Positions 33,189 through 45,854 of a DNA stretch of 64,000 nucleotides are shown in pieces; the stretch's first letter is position 1, and each line of letters opens with the position of its first letter. The notes under the pieces were generated by a model. It had not been told where the DNA came from. It made no database searches and saw nothing but the letters and a program-made list of their open reading frames with translations. The DNA comes from Nymphaea colorata (taxonomy: Eukaryota; Streptophyta; Magnoliopsida; Nymphaeales; Nymphaeaceae). The position numbers were made by a program, and so were the translations under genes. The DNA is taken from assembly GCF_008831285.2 (NCBI RefSeq), contig NC_045150.1, positions 12,255,868-12,319,867 on the forward strand, given 5' to 3'.

Positions 33189-36100
33189 TTGGCAACAGGA
33201 GGTTTGGTGGCGCTGGTTAGAAAGCTAGTGATTCGTTCGACTTCCTTGCAGATCAACGTTTTGCTTGAGCACAAGTGCTAGTCTCGAGGTTTCACATACT
33301 CTTTCGACCTCGGTGCAATTTCTTTCGACGCAAAAACGAAGATCAAACACACTCTATTGGTGAAATCTTAGCAAGTAGGCCAGGAATTTGTATTTTTATG
33401 TTTATAAACGAAAATTCCAAGGTGGCGTACAATAACACTTTAATCTAAATATTTTTTGGTTTAACTGAAAGTCGGGCAACTTTATCATATCCATGGTCCA
33501 TTCTATGTCATTAATTTTTCGTGTGAATTGATTTGCAGCCAGATTAGGACAATCTGGTCTTTGTAGTTTATTTTTCCAACACTTCCCAGTCACATGGCTC
33601 TTTTTTTTTTTTATTTGACCATTTTTAATTTAAGAATGATACGTTACATAAAATTTTGAAAAATTGTTTGGGGCAATTCCCACATTTTTTTAAAGTTGAA
33701 TACAACTTTAAGATATTTATTTATAACTGAATCTGAATTCAATCAGATGTGATATTTATTTATTTAGTAATAATGCCGTCCACTGCTTTTTTACTTTTCG
33801 GGTCTGGCCTGAAGATGACCGATCCATTCACAGTAGAGGGAGGGAGGGACCCCGAGCTATCAATTAAAGAAACCCTATCGGTCGACGGTTAGAACGTACA
33901 GTGTACCAGTAATACAGTATTTTTCTCATCATACACACTTTGAGTGCTGAATCAAGGGCAACATTGTATGATATGGCTCCTAAGGAGAAGTAGCCCAATT
34001 AATTGGGCGGTTGATCAATTTTACAAAGATGAGTTATATCATTCTTAGTTCTAAGGCATGTGTCAAACTCTTCTCAAATTCGGGCAGGAGTTGGCTTGTT
34101 ATATAACTCGTCATGCACACTTTTATAGTTCCGCCAGAGTCTATATGTATTTCGGGTTACACAAATGTCTTACTTTGGTTCAGATTTTGGCTGTCGTGAC
34201 TATAGAAACTGAGGGGAAATACTTGTGTGATCGTCATGCACACTTTTATAGTTCCGCCAGAGTCTATATGTATTTCGGGTTACACAAATAGTTTTAAGAA
34301 TGATACGTTACATAAAATTTTGAAAAATTGTTTGGGGCAATTCCCACATTTTTTTAAAGTTGAATACAACTTTAAGATATTTATTTATAACTGAATCTGA
34401 ATTCAATCAGATGTGATATTTATTTATTTAGTAATAATGCGGTCCACTGCTTTTTTACTTTTCGGGTCTGGCCTGAAGATGACCGATCCATTCACAGTAG
34501 AGGGAGGGAGGGACCCGAGGCACGGTCAAGTATCGGCTATCAATTAAAGAAACCCGATCCGTCGACGGCTAGAACGTACAGTGTAGTGGTAGAGGCAAAT
34601 TTTTATGGTAAAAGACTGTGGGTCGCTACATAAAGAATAAGTAAATGATTGATGGATATAAGATCAGCATATAGATAGGGCTAATTAAACAAGTAGATTT
34701 TGTAGGATTGTGGACAACTGCCCACACAAGTTCACATCTAAACTGTCTCCCGATCCATCATTCTTGAATTGGTGTATGTAAGCTCCTATGTATCTTAACT
34801 ATCCCTTGCATATGAAATGATATTACAAACTTACGGCAATCCACCACAACAAAATTTGAATTTCTTGGACTGCAAATTTCTTGAACATCACCACCACACA
34901 CGGGTGCAGCAAATTTTTCTCTCTTTTCATGCACCTTTTTCCTTTTTAGAACAAGACCTATATCGTCTCCGAGCAAGAAGAAAATATCGTTAGGACAGCC
35001 CACCGAATCGCGTCCATGTATCGGTCTCAGAAGCAAAACGGTCATGGGTCTCTTTTACTTTAATGCAAACCCATATGTAACACCCACAAAAATTAAACTT
35101 GAAGCACATTGTGCATGCGGTGTATGTCTTACCAGTCTCTTTCTTTTACCTCAGTGATGAAAATTATGTAACACCCACAAGAATCAAACTTGAAACACAT
35201 TGTGTATGCCGTGTAGGACCGACCATTTACTGTAGGTAAGCTTAGGAGCGAAGCCAAAAAATTTTCGTAAGAGGGACGAAAATTAAAGTTTCTAAATTTT
35301 GATAGGGGCCAAAATATCATTTTTCAAACTTTTTATATATGACAAATGAATTTTTCTAAAATTTACATGTAAAAATTTCATCCATTCCAATTCCAAAGAC
35401 TTATTTGATTGACTTTTGGATTTTTTTTTTATTTTTGCATTTTGTCAAAAACAATCACCTTTTGACTACAAGACATCACGTTCAGTCTCTTATATTTTAA
35501 TGTGAACTCATATGTAATACCAGGCAAAAATCAAACTTAAAGTACATTGTGGATGCCGTGTAGGTTCTACTTGATGAAAAATATGTAACACCCATAAAAA
35601 TCAAACTTGAAACACATTCTGTATGACGTGTAGGTTCGACCATTTACTGTAGGTAAGCTTATGAGCGAAGTCAGAAATTTTTCATAAGGAGGAACAAAAA
35701 CCCATAAGAATCAAACTTGAGACACATTCTGTATGACGTGTAGGTCCCACCATTTACTGTATGTAAGCTTATGAGTGAAGTCAGAAATTTTTCATAAGGG
35801 GGAACAAAAGTAAAGTTTCTAACTTTTGATAAGGGCCAAAATATCATTTTTCAAACTTTTTATATATGGCAAATGAAATTTACATGTAAAATTTTCATCC
35901 ATTCCAATTCCAAAGACTTATTTTATTGATTGTTACAAAAGTTTATCTTTTGATTTTTTTTTTATTTTGTCAAAAACGATCACCTTTTGACTAAAACGAG
36001 ACAATAATTTAAGAAATTTCAGTTTAGTCATCACGGTCGACTTGTTTGTTATGATGCAAGGCTTCACGAATGTGTGCTTTCAGTTTCAATTATCTTTTTT

Positions 36101-39100
36101 ATCAGTGACACAGGCAAAAATTTCTGGTTAAGGGTACGAGGTATAAATTTTTAAAATTTTAGAGACACTAACATGCAAATATGAAAAATTGTTCAAAAAT
36201 GTCAATACAAAAAAAAAAAGAAAATAAAAGAAAAAATTGGATGGCAACTGCCCAGTGCCTACACCTGCCTCTGCCTCTTCTCTCAATATAATTATACGGG
36301 ATGTATAGTGAGTCGAGAACTTACTAATTCATTTGCCAAACTAATGCATTTTTTAATTTTTTTAAAGGTAGGCTATTTTATAATTTTTAAGGTTTTTACG
36401 GAGAACTAAATTAAAGTTTTCAAAATATCAAACAATACAATTTTAAATTTCAAAAGCTGATAGGAAGGGAGACGGAGACATGGCACCTGCCATGGCATCG
36501 GCAAGATACCTAATAGGTAGCAAAATATGTATGTATTTAGTTCAAGCACACAAGCTTTCTACAAAAAATTTTCTCTTCCTTGTTAGAAGACATTAGTTAT
36601 GAAGCAAGGCTTCACGAATGTGTGCTTCAGTTTCCACACAAGCAACAATTTCTGGTTAAGGTACGAGGTATAAATTCTTAAAATTTAGAGACACTAACAT
36701 GCAAATGAGAAAAATTGTTCAAAAATGTCAATATAAAGAAAAAGAAAATAAAAGAAAAAAATGGATGGCAACTGCCCAGTGCCTACACCTGCCTCTGCCT
36801 CTTCTCTCAATATAATTATATGGGATGTATAGTGAGTCGAGAACTTACTAATTCATTTGCCAAACTAATGCATTTATAATTTTTTAAAGGTAGGTAATTT
36901 TATAATTTTAAGGTTTTACGGGAACTAGGAAGGAGACGGAGACATGGCACCTGCCATCCTTAGGATGGGCATCGGGCAAGATACCTAATAGGAAGCTGAC
37001 CCAAAAACACCGGCCCCCGGCCCAGGTCTGCTCGACGGGGTCGATTCGGCCTGATAAATTATTTAATATTATTTTTAAAATAATATATATATATATTTAT
37101 TTTATCCTTAACAAGCCGATTGAGCTCGGGTTTCAAGCAGCGAGCCAGGCCCGGACTCGACTTGAGTTTCTGGGCATCACCCTAACCATCCCTCTGGCTC
37201 CATCCTGGTGTGGTGTAAAGTGCCAGTGATGGGACGAGGGCAAACTCGTTCTAAAATTACCATAATTGAACTGCGAGCTGATTCCATGGACGATTCAAAA
37301 GTGTTAGGCAGGCAATGTCGTTTAAGTGTTCTAATTACTTCTTTTATAAAATAAAATTTTGATATTTTTAATTGAAATACAACCTTAAAACAAAATTTTT
37401 GGCTTTTGGTTAAAACACCACAAGGATGAGTTTGGCTTGTGAGAGAAAACATGCATATTTTCGTCATTTGAAAATAAATGTTTTTCCCTTTTTTGTCCTT
37501 ATAGAGGGTTTTTTTGCATTTCATCATAAAGGGCAATTTTCATGTTTATGATCTTCTTTGCAGATATTTTTGCTCACCAATAGATACTAAGGGCCAAAAG
37601 AACAAAATTCTTATGAACCAAAAAGAAAAAGTAAATTCTGTATAAGGATAAAATTATAATAAAAAACTTAATAATTCATATCGCAGTTTATGTCGGGGAA
37701 ACGGCTTTGTGTATATTTTATGTTCAATTCCTATCATGTCACTAAAGGTTACTGCTTTTACGTCAGGATATTACTTCTCAACGGATCAGGTACTATTCTT
37801 TAGATTCAAGTATCAAAACTCAAGCTATTCACATTCGGGTTCGGATGATTGGGATCCAGATATTTTTTTAAATTTGAATGTTATGTTATCAATCTGAATC
37901 TGTATCAGAATCTGATTGAATAAGTATTCTTAAAACCAAAACCGATCCAAATCCCAATCTGATCTTAGATGTTTTTCCATTTCACAATTATTTAAAACGG
38001 ATTTGTCTGATATCTGGTCCGAAACCAAACCATTGACATCCCTATATATATATATAAGGCAACAAAATGAAAATAGTTCTATCCAAACAAAGTGAACGTC
38101 ATTCCTATGGTTCATCAAAGTGATTAGTATAGTAAAAAAAAAAAAAAAAAGAAAAGGGTCCAAGCAGTCCTACTACTGTCTAGTAAATATATTGTTCATC
38201 GCGTACATACTAAGTATATGATGACCAAAAAAGACAGACAAACAACCACACAAGCATAAACACAAAATGGACTATTTTCCATTTGAAGCTTCTTCTGGCA
38301 ATGCTCTTCGATCTTCTTCTCATTATTCTTTTCCTTCCTGTTATGTTTAATTAGCAATTGAAATGCATATATGCTGCTTTGAAAGTAGGGAAAAACCAAT
38401 ATGCTGAACCTTTATAACGGTAAACTTGCGGCTAACATTGCTCTCAAGTCACTTAAATTCCTCCTGACCTGCCTTCAAACACAATGTAATACTTTCGATG
38501 AGGCTTCATCTTTGATGCCTTACGAAACCAATGTATTAGACTCATACATTGGTAATGGAAATAATTTTTGCCTATAAAATCAACATTCATGGTACAAAAC
38601 TACACATATAATACATTAAGTAGTCCCATGGGACGAACCTACTATTCTGATAAAGAATGAACATTTGAGTTGTCAACTTCACGTTCACCTTTGAAAGGTG
38701 CAGATGGCGCTGTCTCATTTGATGGTCCCTCATCAACATCAAATTGCTTAGCATTAGGATTTTATTCTGAATTCAAATTATGTAATACACACGTCGTTAA
38801 TACAATTTGAACTTGTTTTACAAATGAATATTCTACTTGACATATTAGTATATCGAACCATCAACAATCCAATTGCTCTTTCAATTATTTTGTGTGAAGC
38901 TGTGAATGTCGATGATTAAATAGTTCATGTGCGATTCCAATACTACACATCCCAATTACGTTAGATTCAAACACATGATAATAATGACCTCTATAAGAAG
39001 TTAACATGCTGAGAATAAGTTGATAACTACCATCCAACATTTGTTTCATGAAAAAATCTTGAAATGTCTCAGAACTACTTGGATGTTTGTCTCTCCTACT

Positions 39101-40453
39101 TGTGATTCTGAGATTTGAGTTTGTGTTCTTTATATAACAATAGGTCGTTTTAAGTATAAAATCAACTAGCTAGAGGAACGTTTGAGAACACCATCTTTCT
39201 ATATGGTGCTGGGCATACATAACATGGTGTAATTATGTCCGATATTTTCTGTATTTTCTGAAACAAGAGTATGGAAGTTTGTGAACCTTGTGTTACAGAA
39301 GCATGTGTACCAGTAACACAGTATTTTTCTTATCAAACACACTTTGAGTGCTGAATCAAGGGCGACATTGTATGATATGACTCCTAAGCAGAAGTAGCCC
39401 AATTAATTGGGCGGTTGATCAATTTTACAAAGATGAGTTATATCATTCTTAGTTCTAAGGCATGTGTCAAACTCTTCTCAAATTCGGGCAGGAGTTGGCT
39501 TGTTATGTAACTCGTCATGCACAGTTTTATAGTTCCGCCTGAGTCTATATGTATTTCGGGTTACACAAATGTCTTACTTTGGTTCAGATTTTGGCTGTCG
39601 TGACTATAGAAACTGAGAGGGGAAATACTTGTGTGATCGTCGTTCCCGATTGATTGGATTGTGAAGGCTGAACGTTGGTTCAGTGTTTGGATTTTTTAGT
39701 GCAGTCATCCTTGTTGTTTTCATGGCACATTCAATATATACACACACATTATATATATGTATATATATCTTGAATAAGGGCACCCATTTGATGATGATGA
39801 ATGATTAAAAGAACAATATGAAAAAATGTGAGAACTCATACTAGAAGATTTAACCGTCTATCATGATTTAACTGTCTGACTTGACCGTCCAAAAGTATAG
39901 GTTCCCCCCGTAGTGACTCAGATTTGACAGTCATGTATGTATGAAACAAAATTTAAAGAGTTTAAAAATATAATATAACAAAGAATGTTGCAATTATTGG
40001 TTAAGTTCAATCTTAAGTGGTAAACAATTTTATTTAGGTAGATCCTTGATTGATACTTAGTTAAAGTACTTAAAAAGTTGATTATTTTTTATATTTATGT
40101 TTAATTATTAATCATTTTACTGTTAGCATGAGCTGCAGGAGAGATTTAGATTTGATTCGATTTAGAAATTTGGTTCAACATCTTGAACTTACACAATTGG
40201 CTGCCCTTTTTAACAAATGTCACTAAGTTTCACATGTTGATAGGTGCACCCAAGTTCACAACTTATAATCCAAATTATAGAACAGCAAAGACTGAAATCT
40301 GAACTGAAACCACATGCCACAGTTCTTTACAACCACTTGCCATCTTTACTTCCACCACCTTTGCGGGTTCTTTACCGACAGTAAACACTGCTCGTGGCAG
40401 TAAGACGGGTCCATATTGAAAGGGTCTTAGCGACAATAAACAGTAAATTTCTT
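33189..40453 (-). repeat. Segment A' (inverted copy of 1-6801)
   Basis: Starts with TTGGCAACAGGAGG, the reverse complement of the last bases before the N gap, and runs to CAGTAAATTTCTT at 40441-40453. It includes the inverted forms of all local repeats listed for segment A (duplications at 33640-34590 and 35160-36000, the dispersed repeat at 39950-40075). Extra to this copy is the additional duplication at 36521-36965. Confidence 0.93.
36521..36965. repeat. Extra local duplication found only in A'
   Basis: After about 75 bp without a counterpart (CAAAATATGTATGTATTTAG onward), 36597-36965 repeats 36045-36490 with several small deletions: GCTTCACGAATGTGTGCTT, then CCCAGTGCCTACACCTGCC and GGAGACGGAGACATGGCACC. 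Segment A has one copy only (reverse complement near 3480-3930), so this arose after the large duplication or is an allelic difference. Confidence 0.85.
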
Positions 40454-40486
40454 TCTTTAGATAAAACGTTAAGTAGGCAAGGAAGC
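40352..40486 (+). repeat. 135-bp direct repeat, left of the 2-kb insertion
   Basis: From CCACCACCTTTGCGGGTTC to AAGTAGGCAAGGAAGC. It is repeated at 42532-42666 with a few differences and on the minus strand at the window start (1-about 103). The window start lies inside this repeat. Confidence 0.9.
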
Positions 40487-42490
40487 TGTTACGGACCGAC
40501 CATTTGGTCCAGACCCAAGGCCGACAGAGCAGGCCGGACCCAGCCGGCTGAAGCGCAAGGCGTCTGAGTTATGGGCTCAGACCATGGAGCACGTCGACTC
40601 TACCAAAGAGGTTGAAGCAGCACCAATTCCTGTTGCAGCGGGAGGAGTGGGAGGAGCAACTAGGTCGGAAGAGGTGCTCAAACTGGATAGGCCTCAAGGC
40701 GTTTCTGAGCTAACTGTTGGGCTCACCGTGTTAGTCGAGTCAGACCCAAATGTGAGTCCTAATATCCTAGACACTTGAGCCGTTTCTAAAGACCTAGAAT
40801 CCTAGGCAATTGGCTAAGTCAAACAGACTTAGCCCATGCACGTGAACCGAAGTGTGGGCGGCAACCCACACGAGGTCCCCGCCCTGGGCTCGCAAGGCTC
40901 AGGGACGATTCGTGTTGATTTGAGCTAAGGCGCTAGGCCGATCTTTCTTTAAGTACTCAGTGATTTTGGTTCTTCATTCCAGCACTTAGCCATTCTTTTG
41001 TATACATTGAGTTTTGAATAAGAGACCTAGGCCGAGCGGGGTGTGCTCGGCGCGCTAAGTTTTGGATTAGATTAGGAAGCGGGTTAGGAATTGTCAACCC
41101 GCCTCATTTCGTTCTTGTATATATGTTTTTTGGATTTACGAGATTGTAAGCAATTTTTGAGTAATCAAGTCATTTTCCGAGTTTCGTTCTCTCTCCTCTC
41201 TCGAGGTCTCTCTCTTCTCCCTCTCGTCTCCCACCTTGCTCACCCGAGAGCTGGGCGTCTTCTCCCCCCTCGCGCCCTCTACCTCCACGGCGCCTCCTAC
41301 ATCTCCGAAAATTGTCCTTGAAGAGCCAAAGTCCGGAGACACCGGCATAAGGCAGCGACGACCTAGGCGGATCTCCACCACCGGCGGCGGTCCCTCCTTC
41401 GTTCACGTAAGTACCCCTATTATTGCATTTAGTATATTCGAAATCAGTGCATATTCCCTGACCCCGAGGGGATTGAGAGGCTGATTTTGATATTGGGAAG
41501 GTTGGAATCGTGGGATTTTCCATCGGTTTCAACAAGACGCCGAAAGAGGTAAAGTCTTGATCTTCTCGGTGTCGCAAGAGTTGTGTTGTCCTGGTTTGGG
41601 TTAGAGATCACCTGCCCTTGGCCTCTCCCTCGGCATACCCGAGAGTGGGGTAGAGAACTAAGGTGAGGCCTGATCGAATCCGAGTCTTACACGTCTTGAA
41701 ACACCGGCTTCATCAAGCGCTTCACTTCGAGTAAGTATTGTGACATTAAGATTGAAGAAACGCCCGAGCGACTGAAAGTTCAATCTCAGTTTCTTCATCT
41801 TAGGGTCCCGATCCAGAAGAGTAAAAATAAGAAAAAGTAGTCCTTTGGCCTTAGAAAAGAACTGAAAACTAGCCTAGAAGAATCGCCAATTCCTGCTCTT
41901 CAAAATAACTCAATCTCGGCGAATTCTAACGGTTAGAGCTGAATTTCGGTAAACGGCCGGAAGATCATTGGATTCCGGTCACCGCTGCTTGCTTCGGTGG
42001 CTGCTATTGAATCCAGTGAGAAAGGACAACTTTGCCCCGCCTTTCCTGTGTTTTCCTTCAAACTTGGTAAGGGTAAAGTTGTCAAAGTGAACGAGGAACC
42101 CCGACCCCACTGCCGGCGTGCGAGAGCATTCCACCTTGATCGCTCGTGCTATCCGGGTAAGTCCTCGACCCTGCATCCCCTCCGTTGATCTTGCCCATGT
42201 GTCAACATCCTAGATCCGGTCCTTACCTCGTGCCACCACCTGCCTCCACTTGTCCCTGCTCGAGATCACTCTAGGATCTCGAGCCTCCAACTTTTTAGGA
42301 AACACCCGCAGCCGCCGCTAGCTCTTTTCCTCTCGCAATTCCCATCCGAGTCAACCCTAAATCCCATTCTCGCCTCCACCCTCCATCTTGCCAGCTGTCC
42401 TCATCTCATGAATCCCTTCCTCGCCACCTCAGCCAGCTCCCCCTCTCGCGAGTCAGCTGGGTCCCACGCGCCTTGACGCGTTACCCATCA
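40487..42490. mobile_element. 2-kb GC-richer insertion, LTR-like, unclassified
   Basis: It starts TGTTACGGACCGACCATTTG and ends GCGTTACCCATCA, so it has TG...CA ends, and is absent from segment A. A TATA-like TTGTATATATG at about 41115, a (CT)-rich leader at about 41185-41240 and the AAGAGACCTAGG/GAATAAG region at about 41020 are arranged as in large plant LTRs. Three GTAAGT words (about 41406, 41733, 42158) hint at spliced leader sequence. There is no 4-6 bp target duplication; instead 135-bp repeats flank it. The only plus-strand frames (40584-40778; 41236-41484) have no known domain. A solo LTR of a gypsy-type element is my best guess; a captured gene 5' end is the alternative. Confidence 0.4.
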
Positions 42491-42666
42491 AAGTTCTCCT
42501 TCATTTCATAACTATATTGGCAATGCATCTACCACCACCTTGTGCGGGTTCTTTACCAACAGTAAACACTGCTCGTGGCGGTAAGACGGTCCATATTCAA
42601 AGGGTCTTAGCGACAATAAACAGTAAATTTCTTTCTTTAGCTAAAACGTTAAGTAGGCAAGGAAGC
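42491..42666 (+). repeat. Right-hand repeat after the 2-kb insertion
   Basis: Contains 42532-42666, the partner of 40352-40486, preceded by 41 bp (AAGTTCTCCTTCATTTCATA onward). Those 41 bp match the reverse complement of segment A near 100-145 but are missing before the left repeat. Confidence 0.85.
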
Positions 42667-42800
42667 CCGACACTAAAAGCGAATCATACATTACTCGGCT
42701 TTTTTTAGATTTGATCTTCTCTTAAAAAGAAAAATAAATATATCAAGAAAAACTGCAGTCTAGATCATGCCAAATTGAATGGGACGATTTTATCGGTCTC
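42667..42800. other. Short linker between repeat and segment B'
   Basis: 134 bp with no counterpart in copy 1, where it would fall in the N gap. No feature seen. Confidence 0.7.
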
Positions 42801-43501
42801 AACAATTTTTTGAAAAATCCCATTAAAAAAATACAAAATGATGAATTGAATCAATCACGATTAACATCTTGCATGGCTTAATAACCTTTAGCATACGATT
42901 TGGGCGGTAAAAAAAAAAGTTATAGAAAAAAATATAATAGTTTAGATAAATAACGTAAAAGAAATTAAGCCAAAGGTAACTTGTTGATTGCGATAACAAT
43001 TAGTTCAATCCTGACGATATTAACACGGAATGGACCTGATGTCTTAATCTAATTATTTCACATTTTATTTCTCAACGTTGTATTAAATAGATAAGCGGTT
43101 CCAGATATGGCGGCTAGTTAATATTAATAATGAGAACGTTTGTATTGCCAAAATCCTTTTTGAGTGGACCGTCTTCCAAAAAGGATCAGAAAATCGGAAC
43201 CGAAATCAATCTAGCATATTTTTATTGAAGGATCCGAAGCTTGTTTTCTTTTTAAATTAAAAACATACCAACAAAAAAATGGGCAAATAAATATTTTGCC
43301 ACTGTCTAGATCTTGCTCATTCAAGAATCAATTGCGAGGACTAGGTTGTAAAATTGAGAAGATAAGAAGTTAGGATTTTTAAATCTTGTTGATCGTGTGA
43401 TAGCCTCATATGTCAGATCCAAATCTGATCCTCATGCCCTAGATATCATAATGATTCCATATTGATGATACGATGCTGATTCCATATTGATGATATGCAA
43501 G

Positions 43502-43847
43502 TAGGGATGTCCATATATCTGATTTAAGTTGGATACCCACTAAACCATTTTGAAAAATTCAGATATGAAAAAAATTAATATATTTAATTTAAAAAATGAC
43601 ATCGGGTTTCATCTCAATTCAGATATACATAGATCGAATTTAGTTTTAAATAATTATCTATGTTTTTTGAGTTTTGAACATATACCAGATTTGGTTAAAA
43701 AATTAAGATTCAAATTCAGATATAAATGTAAAAATAAGATCAAGACTAGATTCTTTATTCATTTTTTAATCTAAACATGTGAATATCCAAAAACTTAGAT
43801 ATGATTCAGAATATATCAAATTCTAACCTAATCTATTGAGATCCCTA
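43502..43847. mobile_element. TIR-type element (TAGGGATGTC ends), second copy
   Basis: Same element as 7605-7948, with TAGGGATGTC and GAGATCCCTA ends. Its right part is present again at 45458-45655 because of the local duplication. Confidence 0.5.
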
Positions 43848-43993
43848 TCTGCCGCCACATGCTGAATTTTGTGTTTGAACCTTAGATCCAATTAAGGAGC
43901 TGTTGGCAGGAGCTCCCAACAGAGCTGGTGAGTAAGCACCTTGATGTTTTTTTTTTAATTTGAAACCCTCAACCATGACTAATGGTTTAACAG

Positions 43994-43994
<1 letters not shown>

Positions 43995-44032
<38 letters not shown>
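43995..44032. repeat. (GA)n microsatellite
   Basis: About 18 units; it corresponds to 8099-8123 and 45804-45851. Confidence 0.95.
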
Positions 44033-44036
<4 letters not shown>

Positions 44037-44607
44037 CTTTGCTGTCTTTTCTCCTCTTACATTTCCTGTATCATCTTCAACCTAGTGTCTCATCCTCTTC
44101 CTCTTAGTCAGTTATTTGTGGGTCATCCCAGTTTGCATCTGCTGTCATCTTATGTTTTCAGTCATCCTTCCTCATATCCACATGGATAGGCACACCAAAT
44201 AGAGGCCAAGACTTGCGTAAGGAGGTCCACTTTTCTATCTTTCTCTGGCTGATTGATGTAGCTTTCACCAGCGAAGTCATCAACCGTCGAACAATGATGA
44301 CCCTACTTCTCCCTCTTAAAATAGAAACATCAAGTTTCTATCTAATACATACATACATACATATTATGTATCTCCTTAACGTAATGAAAAGAAAAAAGCA
44401 AACCATAAGTGAAACTGCAATATATCATGTAACTCAGGAAAATGAAATAGTATCCACCACGCTCACCACTTACTCTTTTCCTTCATAAAGGGTTATCAGT
44501 CATGAATAGGCTTTACATTCTATAAAGAAAAAGTGGTGAGGTACTATCTAAAGTACATTCATGTTTTTATGTGAAATTTTATACCTACAACCTATCCACC
44601 TATTTCA

Positions 44608-44777
44608 TTAGAGAGACCCTTCAAGGTCATCCCATATTGCAGGAGTTTGGTTGGCCTGCAAGTCTTCAACTGAAAGGAGCTCTGCACACATTGTAGTGAA
44701 GTGGGTAGCACATAATATTCTAGTCCACATCCATCCACGCAATGTCCTGCAAATTTTATCCTTTTCGGCCAGCTCAT
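44608..44777 (-). pseudogene. Ty1-copia gag remnant, truncated third copy
   Basis: Keeps only the end of the gag remnant (ELAEKDKICRTLRGWMWTRI to DDLEGSL). It is cut at 44777 in the codons of SHELAE, where the sequence switches to the 93-bp minisatellite. It is the left product of the local duplication in B'. Confidence 0.75.
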
Positions 44778-45231
44778 GGGATGACCGTCTGGGTTGGCAG
44801 AGCCTACTGGCTACTCGGCGTGGAGAGCACACTTAGTTTTGGAGGAGGGTCCGCTGAGTGACGGAGAGACGGGATGACCGTCTGGGTTGGTGGAGCCTAC
44901 TGGCTACTCGATGTAGAGCACACTTAGTTTCGGAGGAGGACCCGCTGAGTGACAGAGGGACGAGATGATCATCTTGGCTGGCGAAGCCTACTGGGTACTC
45001 GGCGTGAAGAGCACACTCAGTTCTAGACGACAGTCTGCAGTCACCATTTGGGCTGGCAGAGACTACTGGCTACTCGGCGTGGAGAGCACACTCAGTTCTG
45101 AAGGATGGCCCGCAGAGTGACGGAGAGATGAAATGACCGTTTGGGCAGGTGGAGCCTACTGGCTACTCTGCGTGGGGAGCACACTCAGTTCCGAAGGACG
45201 GCCCATAGAGTGACGAAGAGACTCACACATA
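44778..45231. repeat. 93-bp minisatellite array at a duplication junction (about 5 units)
   Basis: Same repeat family as at 16647. Its unit order closely follows the last five units of array 1 (17390-17751; 55280-55655). It begins directly after CCAGCTCAT of the truncated gag remnant, with no A-run, unlike the other six arrays. Confidence 0.95.
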
Positions 45232-45457
45232 GAGAGAGAGGGAGAGAGCGGAAGAGAGAGTTTCTGCTGGTAAGATCGAAGAAAAGAAGAAGAGAAGAGA
45301 AACAGTACAAGACACACATGCGAAGAAAAAGCATGTAGCGCGCTTCGGCAGCACTGCTAGCCTTTTTCATGATGACGAAAAACCCCGATGGAGCGTGCCG
45401 AATGAAGAACGTTACTATTTACGTAATGTTGGACTAGACCATTACAGGTTTCCTTCC
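45232..45457. repeat. Constant tail at a duplication junction
   Basis: Same tail as 17752-17987, ending GGTTTCCTTCC at 45457. There it joins AATTTATCTATGC, equivalent to position 7755 inside the TIR element. The usual AT-rich repeat after the tail is absent here, which makes TTCCTTCC the best estimate of the module's right edge. Confidence 0.85.
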
Positions 45458-45801
45458 AATTTATCTATGCTTTTTGAGTTTTGAACATATACCAGATTTG
45501 GTTAAAAAATTAAGATTCAAATTCAGATATAAATGTAAAAATAAGATCCAGACTAGATTCTTTATTCATTTTTTAATCTAAACATGTGAATATCCAAAAA
45601 GTTAGATATGATTCAGAATATATCAAATTCTAACCTAATCTATTGAGATCCCTATCTGCGGCCACATGCTGAATTTTGTGTTTGAACCTTAGATCCAATT
45701 AAGGAGCTGTTGGCAGGAGCTCCCAACAGAGCTGGTGAGTAAGGACCTTGATGTTTTTTTTTTTAATTTGAAACCCTCAACCATGACTAATGGTTTAACG
45801 G

Positions 45802-45854
<53 letters not shown>

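Noticed and set aside
40487-42490. Complete protein-coding gene in the GC-rich insertion
   Set aside because: Frames are at most about 135 codons, low in complexity and without known domains.
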